A stretch of 64,000 bases of DNA from Nematostella vectensis (taxonomy: Eukaryota > Cnidaria > Anthozoa > Actiniaria > Edwardsiidae): the NCBI RefSeq assembly GCF_932526225.1, contig NC_064035.1:16915969-16979968 (forward strand), written 5' to 3'. The stretch's first letter is position 1; each line of letters starts with the position of its first letter. The notes below the pieces were generated by a model. The model was not told where the DNA came from. It was given only the letters and a program-made list of their open reading frames with translations, and made no database searches. A program made the position numbers and the translations under genes. This document shows positions 24,933-37,500 of the stretch, in pieces.

Positions 24933-25552
24933 TATTGCAATGCCTTTGCCATTTGAGGTACATCCTTATGCTAATAATACTATCTGATGATGTATTTAAT
25001 TATTTATTTGTAATTAAAATAAAAAATAACATTTATGAATAGAATCATTTTATATGTGAATATAAAAAAATACTCTCAATCTACATTGCATTAAAATACT
25101 GTGTGAGCTGGTAAGTATTCAATTTAATAATAGTTAAATTAATCCATTTTGATAGGAAAAAAACTACTTTTGAATAAAATATGCTAATGCTATCATTGGG
25201 TTGTCATTTGTTTTTCTAGGTTTGATATAATCTGTATAGACTTTTATAAAAATATCCTTCCTAATAATTTTTGATATGATATTATTTCTCTACATAGGAT
25301 AAGTCCTGTTTGTTTTGTAGTCCTGTGTGTAGCCTTGATGGCTGTCTCATAATGTTACTGAAAATAAACAAAGTGTATATAGTATTTACTTTTTGCATCT
25401 TTTCTACAGAAAGTCATTATTCTAATGCTGGGTTCAATTTAAAATCCCCAAAAAACTAAAAAGTTTATCCCTCCAAAAAAAAAACGAAAAAAATGAAAAA
25501 AACCCAAAAAGATAACAATAAAAATGAAACTTTTAAACGATAAAAAATCCCT
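24933..25552. other. AT-rich intergenic sequence
   Basis: No gene, RNA or repeat structure was recognised between the MITE and the 33-bp minisatellite. Confidence 0.5.
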
Positions 25553-28192
25553 TGAAAGTGGCAGTGACACCCTATGTAGACCCAGTGAAAGTGTCAGTGA
25601 CACCCTGTGTAGACCCAGTGAAAGTGGCAGTGACACCCATGTAGACCCAGTGAAGTGTCAGTGACACCCTGTGTAGACCCAGTGACACCCTGTGTAGACC
25701 CAGTGACACCCTATGTAGACCCAGTAAAAGTGTCAGTGACACCCTGTGTAGACCCAGTAAAAGTGGCAGTGACACCCTGTGTAGACCCAGTGAAGTGGCA
25801 GTGACACCCTGTGTAGACCCAGTGAAAGTGGCAGTGACACCCTGTGTAGAACCAGTAAAAGTGTCAGTGACACCCTGTGTAGACCCAGTAAAAGTGGCAG
25901 TGACACCCTATGTAGACCCAGTAAAAGTGGCAGTGACACCCTATGTAGACCCAGTGAAGTGTCAGTGACACCCATGTAGACCCAGTGAAAGTGGCAGTGA
26001 CACCCTGTGTAGACCCAGTGAAAGTGGCAGTGACACCCTGTGTAGACCCAGTGAAAGTGGCAGTGACACCCTGTGTAGACCCAGTGAAAGTGGCAGTGAC
26101 ACCCTGTGTAGACCCAGTGAAGTGGCAGTGACACCTTGTGTAGACCCAGTAAAAGTGTCAGTGACACCCTGTGTAGACCCAGTGAAAGTGTCAGTGACAC
26201 CCTGTGTAGACCCAGTGAAAGTGGCAGTGACACCCTGTGTAGACCCAGTGACACCCTGTGTAGACCCAGTGACACCCTATGTAGACCCAGTAAAAGTGTC
26301 AGTGACACCCTGTGTAGACCCAGTAAAAGTGGCAGTGACACCCTGTGTAGACCCAGTGAAAGTGTCAGTGACACCCTGTGTAGACCCAGTGAAAGTGGCA
26401 GTGACACCCTATGTAGACCCAGTGAAAGTGTCAGTGACACCCTGTGTAGACCCAGTGAAAGTGGCAGTGACACCCTGTGTAGACCCAGTGAAAGTGGCAG
26501 TGACACCCATGTAGACCCAGTGAAGTGGCAGTGACACCCTGTGTAGACCCAGTGAAAGTGGCAGTGACACCCTGTGTAGACCCAGTGAAAGTGGCAGTGA
26601 CACCCTGTGTAGACCCAGTGAAAGTGTCAGTGACACCCTGTGTAGACCCAGTAAAAGTGTCAGTGACACCCTATGTAGACCCAGTGAAAGTGGCAGTGAC
26701 ACCCTATGTAGACCCAGTGAAAGTGGCAGTGACACCCTGTGTAGACCCAGTGAAAGTGGCAGTGACACCCTGTGTAGACCCAGTAAAAGTGTCAGTGATA
26801 CCCTGTGTAGACCCAGTGAAAGTGGCAGTGACACCCTGTGTAGACCCAGTAAAAGTGTCAGTGACACCCTGTGTAGACCCAGTGAAAGTGGCAGTGACAC
26901 CCTGTGTAGACCCAGTGAAAGTGGCAGTGACACCCTGTGTAGACCCAGTGAAAGTGGCAGTGACACCCTGTGTAGACCCAGTAAAAGTGTCAGTGACACC
27001 CATGTAGACCCAGTGAAGTGTCAGTGACACCCTGTGTAGACCCAGTGACACCCTGTGTAGACCCAGTGACACCCTATGTAGACCCAGTAAAAGTGTCAGT
27101 GACACCCTGTGTAGACCCAGTGAAGTGGCAGTGACACCCTGTGTAGACCCAGTGACACCCTGTGTAGACCCAGTGACACCCTATGTAGACCCAGTAAAAG
27201 TGGCAGTGACACCCTGTGTAGACCCAGTGAAAGTGTCAGTGACACCCTGTGTAGACCCAGTGAAGTGGCAGTGACACCTTGTGTAGACCCAGTAAAAGTG
27301 TCAGTGACACCCTATGTAGACCCAGTGAAAGTGTCAGTGACACCCTGTGTAGACCCAGTGAAAGTGGCAGTGACACCCTGTGTAGACCCAGTAAAAGTGT
27401 CAGTGACACCCTGTGTAGACCCAGTGAAAGTGGCAGTGACACCCTGTGTAGACCCAGTAAAAGTGTCAGTGACACCCTGTGTAGACCCAGTAAAAGTGTC
27501 AGTGACACCCTGTGTAGACCCAGTGAAAGTGGCAGTGACACCCTGTGTAGACCCAGTGAAAGTGGCAGTGACACCCTGTGTAGACCCAGTAAAAGTGTCA
27601 GTGACACCCATGTAGACCCAGTGAAGTGTCAGTGACACCCTGTGTAGACCCAGTGACACCCTGTGTAGACCCAGTGACACCCTATGTAGACCCAGTAAAA
27701 GTGTCAGTGACACCCTGTGTAGACCCAGTAAAAGTGGCAGTGACACCCTGTGTAGACCCAGTGAAAGTGTCAGTGACACCCTGTGTAGACCCAGTGAAAG
27801 TGGCAGTGACACCCTATGTAGACCCAGTGAAAGTGTCAGTGACACCCTGTGTAGACCCAGTGAAAGTGGCAGTGACACCCATGTAGACCCAGTGAAAGTG
27901 TCAGTGACACCCTGTGTAGACCCAGTGAAAGTGGCAGTGACACCCTATGTAGACCCAGTGAAAGTGTCAGTGACACCCTGTGTAGACCCAGTGAAAGTGG
28001 CAGTGACACCCTGTGTAGACCCAGTGAAAGTGGCAGTGACACCCTGTGTAGACCCAGTAAAAGTGGCAGTGACACCCTGTGTAGACCCAGTGAAAGTGGC
28101 AGTGACACCCTGTGTAGACCCAGTGAAAGTGGCAGTGACACCCTGTGTAGACCCAGTGAAAGTGTCAGTGACACCCTGTGTAGACCCAGTGA
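25553..28192. repeat. 33-bp minisatellite between convergent IP6K and DAPP1
   Basis: About 80 units, mostly 33 bp, built of 'cagtgacaccctgtgtag' and 'acccagtgaaagtgg' (or 'gtaaaagtgtc'). Shortened 18-bp units lacking the 'aaagtgg' block recur in the same local order (about 25673-25718, 26236-26285, 27027-27080, 27131-27185 and 27637-27690), showing higher-order block duplication. Because 33 is divisible by three, both strands stay open over long stretches. These frames are not genes. Confidence 0.97.
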
Positions 28193-28975
28193 CTGAATAT
28201 TTGTATACTCACAGCTGTGTGATTTTCGCTTCATGTTTTTCTAAAAAAAATGAAAATTCAATAAGAACAAAATGACTATAAAATTACTATAATATATATT
28301 ACTATATACATGGCAGGACCTTCTTAAGAATGCACGCTCTGATTGGTCCTCTATCTTGGAATAATGGACAGTTAAAACATCTCAATGATCAAATGCTGTA
28401 AAAAAAGGTTGTGTTAATAGAATTACGCTTGTCTATAAAATAATGTTGGTCAAATGTAATGCAATGCAATAATGCAATGTAATACAATAATAAGATTAAA
28501 TGGACAATTATTTTTTAAGTATGCATCCCCGCTAACTTTCCAGATCTGGGAGTACAGTAGCATATTTTTATTTTCAACCCCAAGCATTCAATGAGCAGCA
28601 AACTTTCAGAAAAAAAAAGAATATTTGCCAGGCATCAAGCAACTGGGATTATTTGGTGAAACATATTTCCGAATTATTTACAAGACAAGAAGTTTGATGA
28701 GCATTCTCAGAGCATTTGTCTTATTTTTGAAAACAAGCATTTGAGCAAGATTGTCTGACTTTTTCGGAGCATTTGTAAAAGCGTTGCAAGCATTTTTTTG
28801 AATTTTCAAAGCACCATTTATTGGATACCCTCCCTCACAGGTGTTTTTAGACAGGTGAAACTAGATAACCCTTGACAGGACTCTCAATTTTGAAAATAGA
28901 TTCACAAATTTCAGAGGAGCCTCCCAATTTAAGACCTGGCAGTTCAACTAATTTTCGTTTTTTTTAAAATGTGAT
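28193..28975. other. 3' flank of DAPP1
   Basis: This is AT-rich sequence without coding signal. On the minus strand it is the 3' UTR of DAPP1, with a poly(A) signal AATAAA (complement of 28817-28822) about 155 nt after the stop codon. Confidence 0.5.
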
Positions 28976-31900
28976 TTAGATATTTACCAGCTTCCACTTC
29001 AAGAGAGACACCCAGTCCTCCATGTCCTTTTTGCTGTCTGCATATATATAATATGTTCTTTCTGGAAAACACACTCTGAAAAATATATGGTACAGGTAGC
29101 AAAATATTATTATATCATATATTATTAAATGAATTATTTATATTTATTAATATTATTAAGTGAATTTGCAAATTATCAAGGAATATGCTGGGAATGGTCT
29201 TAGAAGGAACAAGGATTTTATAATTTGCTGTAAGGAACAAAACTATGAAGTACAAACTGAACTCCTCCCTAGGCAGCCAAAAGGTTGGTCATTTCTTAAT
29301 CTTCAAATACCATGTTTTTTAAAATGATACCTATAGACTGTGCACAAAAACCTTTCCCCCCCCCACCCCCCTTAGTCAATCCTGGGTAAGCGGCTGTAAG
29401 TCTGATTAGAGATAAATACACTATCCACGCTTTATTAAATACTCACTAATTGTGTGTAGATTATACGATTTGCTTTACACGATTCCTAATACATTGTCCA
29501 TCATGATAAAAAAAGTCTCAATTTGAGACATGCTACTAAAAATGCCACGACAGAAGTGAATTCAGAATTTTATAAAGGAGACGGATTAGAGGGTCCAGAA
29601 AAAATGCTGATACTTTATTTGTTATTTACAGTAAGGACATGACCTTTTTTACCCAAAAAGGTGAGTGAAAAAACCCCTAATTAACTCCTCTTGTACCCTC
29701 CCCTGCACAGCAGGATGTGGACAACAATGCCGGTATCTCTTGAATAATCTGCCATCTTACCGGAAGGCATTAGGTTTCTCACAATTGTTGTCAGCTTCAA
29801 CCTCAAATGCAAGTCTCAAATCCAGTTCTTTCAAAGGCTTTGTGTCCTGGGAACACAACATGTAATATCAGTCATGCAAGCTAAAGTTATTTATACATTA
29901 CATCCTTGAGACACAAACAAATAAAAGCAAGGTTAACAATTCCTGTTATTATAAAGACAAAATAAAACAAAGCTGAATGCCACCAGAAACTATCAATTTC
30001 CCTACATTTACAGAAATATGTTATTTTTGGATGGTGTAGAAGCTGCAAGTAGTGTCAGTCATTTGATCATTTTATTTTTATATTATTATTTTTTTTTTTG
30101 GGGGGGGGGGGGGCAGTGACCTAGCTGCTATGTTTTTTTTAGTGGGGGGCTCACTTCCTTTGTCTTCTCTCTGCTAAAACCACTGGTCATTCGGGTCAGG
30201 GCTTTTGGAATTACGCGGAAAAAAACTCAAAATTACGCGGGATTCTTGGCTAAATTACGCGGAAAATCAATCATTACGCGCTAAATTACGCGGGATTTTG
30301 CAATACATTTTTCTTTAAAAATCAAAATTTTGCGGCATTCTTTACTGAATTACGCGCTAAATTACACGGAATATCAACTGTTACGCCCAAACAACATTTT
30401 GTACCGAAGGAAAACACGAAATAAGTTGAAAAGGTTAATTTTTTGCGTGAAAATATCTTAGGCGAGTTTTCATTGGCTCCTAGCCACCAGCCAATTAAAA
30501 AAAGTATTTTAATATTAGTCCTAGGCCTTCGCGGTTTAGCAAAGAACGCCTAGTCATTTTATTTGTTTTCGGAAATTCAGTTCGAAATATTGCACTCTTA
30601 CGAAGAATATCTCTCTTTTTTCACGAGAAATAGAGGTAACAACCCTAAAAGAACACATCAGCTGTGCAATTAAATGTTTTGTCTTCCAAAATATAGCCAA
30701 ATTACGCGGGATTACGCGGAAACTTGTGGATTACTCGGAAAAAGCCAAATTACGCGCTTCCGCACAAGCGCGTAATTCCAGAAGCCCTGTCGAGTAAACT
30801 TGCATTTGTTCACTTACCCCTCTTTGATTGAAGTAAAACATCATGTGTTTTTTAGTGACAAACCATCTACGCTTCCAGTTCTGCAGTAACAAAAAGTTAG
30901 CTTTTGTTAAAATTGATCAAATTAATTGCAGCGGATAACAGTATATAATAATAAATAATACTTTATGAAGTGCTCCTTGTTTTGTAAGGAATCCCTCTTT
31001 TGATGCAACCTAAACACAAAAATTCACAACTCAGCTTCTGTGAAGGTTACACTGAATATATTCAAAAAGGATGTTATATGATTTATCTGCTGCCTTAATA
31101 TTGACTCACAGAAAGTGTATTTTCCCAATCATTGTTGCAATTTTGAGCACCCCCAAATGAAGTTCCATGAACTGCATGAAGGGTGACATCTGTGTAGAAG
31201 GAAGGCTCGGCTATCTTGTTAAAGTATGGGAACCTCAGGGTTACGGGAGGACCTGATATAAAGATTCAAGATTTTATTTCATTTGTAAATGTTTCTTTTT
31301 ACTGAAATACTGTTGCACCATTGGAAAAACACTTACCGCACTCCCCACCAAGGACAGGGATGTTTCTAAAGTGCTCCATCAGCTCTGCAATATTAGCAAA
31401 GTCCCCTATTCCAAACTTGTATCCCCCTTTACCATCCGGTATTAGGGGGAAGTGCTTAACTGAATCCATGCTCCTAGTAAAATAAAATAAAAAAAAATAC
31501 ACACATATTTTAAAAAAAACTATGTCGTTGCAAATGGAAAAAGACAGTTCCAAGAATTAAAGGTGCTATAAGTACTGTAAATGTTCACAACCTCAGTCTA
31601 ATGATGAGGGCAGATTGGTACGATTGGCAGTATATATCAAATCTCTAATACATGGTTTTAACAATAATTATCATAATAAGGGAGTGTTCATTAAATACAT
31701 CGAGGGGGGAGAGGGAAGATTTTTACTCAAGACACCTTTATATTTTCTGCCCCCCCCCCCTTTCATTGTAAAAAAATTCAGTGCTCCCCCTTTCAGAACC
31801 CCCAAATTTTCAAGCCCCTCCCCCTTTGTATGATGTGAACCACACCCCAAAATCTTGGGTTGCTAGTGAGATTAAGTTTATAGATGAACACATGCAATCA

Positions 31901-34031
31901 ATACATGTCACTGAAAAAAATCTTATTTCAATTCATTCTGCAATTTATTCAACACAAACAAATAAGTGCTAGATTCAACCGCTACAGAGTTGCAATTGAA
32001 GAAGAGAAGAGAGTGGCCAAAAGAAAAAAGGAGCAAAGAAAGAAGAAAGTCAGAAGAAGGAAAAATGCTGCCATGAAGCTTGCGAATAAACTTGTTTCCA
32101 AACTCTATAACACAGATTTTACGAATCGCGTCATGTCAGGAGAGGCTGAAGAAAAGGTCAGCACCCGTAGACTCGGGAAAGCTAAACTGCTACCAAGGTT
32201 TTTCCTAAAGACGATCAAGTATCTAATCGAGGTTGGTGTATTTGATGATGAAGATGAAGCTCAAAGGCTCATGGATGTGCTCTCAGTCAGAAAGGCATCG
32301 AACTCATCCCCCCCCCCCCCTCAAAAGTCAAATGGTCTGTCTCTAAGGACATCTGTGAAGGAATATGCATTTAATGTATATATTTGTTTTTGTTAAGAAT
32401 ATTTTTTCTGTAAAAAATGGATAAGGTCCAATGTAAAAAAAAATTGTGGGCATATTGTTTTGGGGATTTGCATGCTCCACCACTGTTTATTTATTACCAA
32501 GTTTATTTCAATTTGTTCCTGTTTTTCTGATAATAAACTGTATCGGTAAATCCAACTGTTATTTACTGGAAGTCTCTATATTATGGTTTATAAAGACAGT
32601 TATAAAGAAGTATTGAATACATTTGTCAATAGGCTTACTTAATCTGTATTTTTGCAACAAACTAGATCATATCAGTAAAATATTAAAGCCCCCCCCTATA
32701 GAGAACCATTTTTTTTCGGAGCCCCCCCTTTTGGTGGTTAAAAATTTTCGGAGCCACCCCCAAATATCTTCCCTCCCCCCTCTGTGTATTTAATGAACAC
32801 TCCCTAAGTTCTGAATATTTACAATTTATTTAAAAATGTAAACTGATCTCAATCACACACTGCCTAAACAAGGGTGGGTGTGGCCGGTTAATTGCTGCTT
32901 GTTAAATCTGAGCCTCCAGCATAGATGCCGAATAAAAGGAAGCGTACCGTATACACAGGCTTTACATATAATATTTAGCTAAACATTAACTACCTATTTA
33001 TCTAACACATACTTATTAAACATATCTTTAAACATGACATGGCAAATAAACTAGCCATAAATTAGTGGTCTTGACTAAAATGGACTCGTCAGTTAATGGA
33101 AAGCATCCAGGAGGCCATGAGGGGGAAGCATAACTACTTGTTCTACTCTCACCTTGCAGACACAGTATACATGTCATGCGTCTGGCTTGACCTAAGCAAG
33201 TAGTTTCCTTCAACACCATTTGTCATCAACAACACTTCAGACGCATTTCTTGTCAAGCTTGGATGATACCAACTTTGAAGGCAAAAGTCATCACCAAATT
33301 GCGGCGAAAAGCAAAAGTGAGCTTAAAAGGGGGTTATGATGCTATTGGAAGATGCAAAAATTTTTAAATAATGGGAAGGAGTCTTCTTGAAAACAGAGCG
33401 GGAGTTGGGGGGAAGGGTGGACGGGGGTGATTATCATTATCTTTAAAGGATAAGAATCGCTGTTGACCACACCTAAAGCGCTAAGCCTTGATAAAAAACT
33501 GCTGACCAAAATACTATCATCAGCTCTCATTCATGCAAACGGTGACAACTCTCATGTTACATTAACATGTTCAAAGTGAATGAGAGTCGAAAAGAGTGTG
33601 AGTGACCTGTCAAACAGTCATAAGAGTTGGATCTCTCATCAACTCCCATTTCCATTTGATCGAGGCTTTAAGGGTTATAAATGATTTTGCCGAGGATCAC
33701 CCCCGTCTGACTTTATGGGAGTCCCCCCGAAGGTAAGTATAAAATAAGGCTGGGAAGGGAATCACATTATTGTCCCAAACAACAATAGTCTAATAATCTT
33801 CCATCCCTACATTTAATGCTTATTCCCTCGACGTATCGAATAAAAATGCGCTGTTAACCAGGAATTTAGCAGGTTTCCATGCACCCTCGAGTATTCACAG
33901 AAGCGTGCTTGATGGCTTGATGGCCCCTTGGGACAAAACAACAACAATCTTTTATGCAAGTATACTTACGGAATGTCTTCAACCTTGGTAATCTCGATAT
34001 TTTTTCTGAGTTTCTCGATAAGATTGGTCAT
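28976..34031 (-). CDS. DAPP1: DAPP1/Bam32-like adaptor (SH2 + PH domains)
   Basis: Eight minus-strand exons join in frame to 252 aa: 34031-33970, 33272-33153, 31473-31337, 31252-31110, 31009-30962, 30880-30818, 29846-29761 and 29075-28976. The SH2 domain starts at W22 ('WYHPSLTRNASEVLL') and keeps the phosphotyrosine-binding Arg48 ('NYLLRSS'). Its second half is 'SVKHFPLIPDGKGGYKFGIG'. A linker Tyr126 ('EPSFYTDV') corresponds to the Src-family phosphosite of vertebrate DAPP1. The PH domain runs from 'KEGFLTKQGALHKNWKRRWF' to 'DWVSLLKWKL' and has the basic first strands typical of PI(3,4,5)P3 binders. DAPP1 links PI3K lipid products to tyrosine-kinase signalling at the plasma membrane. The last exon can read through the gtaaat after 'KWKL' to 'VNI' and stop; a further 3' exon would be an alternative. 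Upstream it shares its promoter with Cdc27. Confidence 0.92.
30197..30789. mobile_element. hAT-like nonautonomous element in DAPP1 intron 6 (593 bp)
   Basis: The ends are 'cagggcttttggaattacgc' and the complement of 'cagggcttctggaattacgc'. They are flanked by TCGGGT and TCGAGT, an imperfect 6-bp duplication. The motif 'attacgcg' recurs many times near both ends, as transposase-binding subterminal repeats do in hAT elements. There is no open frame. Superfamily placement rests on the CAGGG terminus only. Confidence 0.68.
31680..32804. mobile_element. PIF/Harbinger-like element carrying a captured coding fragment (1125 bp)
   Basis: The terminal inverted repeats start 'gggagtgttcattaaatac' on both ends and extend, imperfectly, about 100 bp through G-rich sequence. 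Both ends are flanked by TAA (31677-31679 and 32805-32807), the 3-bp target duplication typical of PIF/Harbinger. The element lies in DAPP1 intron 2, antisense to the gene, and contains the coding fragment at 31973-32396. No DDE transposase is visible. Confidence 0.75.
31973..32396 (+). pseudogene. Captured exon(s), weakly like the conserved core of radial spoke head protein 3
   Basis: After a splice-acceptor-like 'gtgctag', an open frame of about 140 codons starts with a highly basic helix ('KRVAKRKKEQRKKKVRRRK'), followed by 'MKLANKLVSKLYN' and 'LPRFFLKTIKYLIEVGVFDD'. The order (basic coiled region, then an A-x-x-L-A helix, then a helix ending in 'G.F.D') recalls the RSPH3 core. The match is from memory and weak. 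The frame ends in a TAA after a C-tract-encoded Pro run. It lies between transposon termini, so it is more likely a captured gene fragment than a host gene. Confidence 0.4.
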
Positions 34032-34535
34032 TTCAATACTGTCATGACTCCTCTGGTGACAGCATAACAGGACCACTGCAGTAATCAGGTAATGCTAGCA
34101 AATCACTAAGGATATCAACGCTTTTTGTGGATCTCTTTGTGAAGTTTGCACTTGAACTTGGCTCGCTACAGCTTGGCGAACAAACCCGAGTATGCACGAC
34201 CATGTGACGGAAAAGCAACGAGTAAGGTCCGAATTTTTAAAATAGAGCTGAAATAGATTAAATAAATTTTTATTGCGCCTGTTTATCCGTACATAGTAAA
34301 GCTATACAGAAAAAAATAGAGATCTGAATCTTTTTTAACAAAACTTTGTTGAAAAGTTTTAAAAGAACTTCTAGCTTGCGAACATTATGGTCAGCGGAAT
34401 TATCGCGGAGTATGCGCCTTGAGTTGTTGGCGCCCGAATTTGAGTTCGGTTTCAAAAAATCGAAGAATTAGTTTCTTGCCAAAAACGATTTTTTTTATTA
34501 TAGTTACCTACGGGATTCTTCTTAGTTAATGGATT
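34032..34535. promoter_or_regulatory. Bidirectional promoter of DAPP1 (-) and Cdc27 (+)
   Basis: Only 504 bp separate the two divergent start codons. The interval contains a E2F-like 'ttggcgcccg' (about 34426-34435) and other GC-containing patches in an AT-rich setting. There is no obvious TATA box. E2F control would suit a cell-cycle gene such as Cdc27 but is only a motif-based guess. Confidence 0.5.
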
Positions 34536-37500
34536 ATGGTCTGTGAGGAACCAATAAGGGTGAGTTGATTTAGAACATTTTTAAATTTTGTTTTGCCCTT
34601 CATAATTTCACGTCCGTGTCAAAATCAAATCGTATGCCGTTTCCCGTGATTCGAGATTATTTCAGGCGGGCCTATCTGTTTTGTAAAGCAATTCCTTAGA
34701 AAAGCCGATTATTATTTTGGCCCTCCATGCTTACTTTCTTAACTGCATGGCTTTTTCATGTTATTGTTATTATGTTTCTGAATGGCTTTTTCATGTTATT
34801 GGGAGCAGTATGTTGGTTGTTGTCTAAAATCTGTCGTGTCTTTTTCGAGTTTATACGATATTAAGCTTAAGTTACGTATTTCAGTACTTATCCCCTAACC
34901 GTGTTTTATACTGTTTCATGTACAGTGAGATATATTTACTGACACTGACAGCCCTATCCAAAGAGCATAGTTTAAACCATTACTTTCCCCCCTTGACTCA
35001 TATCTTCTTATCAGACCGCAGAGATCTTAGTATGTGTGCATGCATTTGTACCCTTGTGCATTGTATTGAAAAAAAATTGGCGCAACTGTAAGATATTTGT
35101 ACCCTACATGAAGACAGTGGAACCTAGATATTACGATACTGGATTTTACGATAACCTTGATTTTAGATGTTGTTTCTTTCTCCTGGCGTAAATACAGTGA
35201 AATGTATAAGAAACTACCTCGATTTTATAATTTTGAAGACAACGATATTCTCGATTTTAGGGAAAGTTCATTTATTATCCAGAGTCCAGAGAGGGGGGGG
35301 GGGGGCTTGAGAAATTTCCGAGGGCTAAAGTGGGGGTGTTGAAAGTATATGGATTTAAAAAAAGGTTGGGTAACTGATTTCTTTGGGTGTTGTCTCATCT
35401 TTATAATTTGACCAAGTGTCAAATCAGGCTCCTTGATCCAACAAGTCTTGGTTTGGGATCAGTTTAATATTTGGCATGCACAATCTAGAAGTCCAGGATA
35501 CATATTAAGCCACGTTTTATCTATGCAATGCAAACCTGTATACACCCTATATAAATTTTTTTTTCATGGTTTTCGCTATATGATATTTATAAAGTGCGTA
35601 TGTCCCATATAAAATTATCAACATAACAGTCTGATGATTTAAGCACTCATTCTTCCTCATCAACACCCTCACTAATGTCAGATTTGCTGTCTTCCTCTCT
35701 TTCTTTCTTTTCTTTCCCATGCTTCGCTTTTCTCCCAAGGAGAAAAATGAAAAGCCTCTTTGCTTCCTTTGCGCCATATATAGCATCAACCTTTATCAGG
35801 TTGACAACCTGGATTTAGTTGCATCTTTGATAAATTGAGTGGCTTCACTTTTTCTGAATTAGAATTTTCAGCGAATTCTTTCCCCTCCACTTTCTGACTA
35901 GATTGCAGTTAATCTTTTGCTCGCGTCCCTTTGACATTGTTGTTTTCGTTCCTTCCTTTGCTCCTTTCTTCAGTTTTCTGAAGGGGGGATATGGGGAAGG
36001 CATGGAAAACTTTGTTCCTTCTGAAGGGGAGCCAACTAATTTTATCCCTTAATTTTTTCAAAATCCTCACGCCCCCCACCCCCCTCGGGATAATAAGTAA
36101 ACTTTACCTTATGATAAAAATCTGTTCTCCGGAGCATAATTTTAACCTCGATACAACAATATTACAGATTCTGTCTATCAGAAAGATTTAGGCAGTTAGA
36201 GTAGATGCACCCAGATATGATGGTAAATCAACAGAAAAACACAACCTTTTAAAAGCCTTTATTGATAGCCAGTTCAGAGTTCATTCCTCAAAATCCACAG
36301 CAGCCACAAACACAGGGAGGTGCGCAGGGTGCATGTGCCCCCCCCCCCTTGGCGGCTCAAAAGTGGGTCATTTCATATCAAGGAATCTTCATATAGGATG
36401 TTTTTCCACGATACCTATGACTGTGCACCCCATCCCCCCTTCCCCCTCTGCCAATCCTGGGTAAGCACTTCACAGAAAGGATCACTTAAACATTACAATA
36501 AGCTTAGCAGCTGGCAGGTTCCTATAATGTTAAGTTTGATATACAATCAATGTTCTATTTTTCTGTCTTTTAGGCATCCATTTGGCATGCGCTTCACCAT
36601 TATGCATATTCAGATGCAGTATTTCTAGCAGAGAGGTTATTTGCCGAAGGTATGATATCTCATTCTCTAGCCATCTGCCTCAAACATGAGAAGTGAGATA
36701 ATTAAAGTTGAATTGAATCAGCCTTCAAAAACATGTACTAGTCGTAAATAAAACCAAGCTTGTACATTTGACAGAAAAAGATGTAATTTAACCTGTCATA
36801 TGTAGCTCTGATTTGAATATGAATAGACATCTAGCAAGACTGAATACCACACTTGACTAAGCTGCTAGAGAAGTTCATTATTTCTATACATTAATTTATT
36901 TGGTGGGTTGTAGACATTCTTCATATTTCCGGCATTGTTTTTGAATTTCAGTGGGCTCAGATGATGCTCTACATTTGCTTGCATCTTGCTACTACCAAGC
37001 AGGGCAGATCAAGAGAGCCTACTCTCTTCTTCAGACAAATGGATGCCCCACACCTTTATGTCGCATTCTGTTTGCTAAGTGCTGCATGTTACTAGACAAG
37101 TAAGTGCCTCTGTTGCTATGTGATCCTGTGAGCTTTACTGTATAAGTCTGGGGGATTGCTGTGTCCAATGCTTCACTTGTAGCAATGAGGCATAGATATT
37201 ATAAAGCAAGGGTGACCTACCAAGTGTAAGTATCTAGACGTCTCAATTCAATTGAGTTTGTAAAAATGCAAAATATGCCAATCTTTTGCTCCTGTTCCTT
37301 ATCAGAGTCATTTAGACAAATATTGCAAAGATGACTGAAGTGTAGAAAATGAAAAGAAAAAAATGTTTTTATTATTTTTTGCATTTGCCTTTTCTCTCTT
37401 CATCTTTAACATTACATGAAACGAAGTCATTTTATAGGACCAGAAGCACTTTTTTGCTCAAAAGTTATATGTGTATACACTAAGTGACTCCAACAGTTGT

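Noticed and set aside
25553-28275. Repetitive open frames on both strands
   Set aside because: The 33-bp unit length keeps both strands open. There is no start context, domain or splice support.
31615-31833. Small plus-strand frame at the left edge of the Harbinger-like element
   Set aside because: It runs through terminal inverted repeat and C tract and has no coding features.
34191-34220. Alternative first Cdc27 exon starting 'MHDHVTEKQR'
   Set aside because: It has a gtaagg donor in the right phase, but the exon at 34536-34559 ('MVCEEPIR') matches the conserved 'EPVQ-AAIW' start far better.
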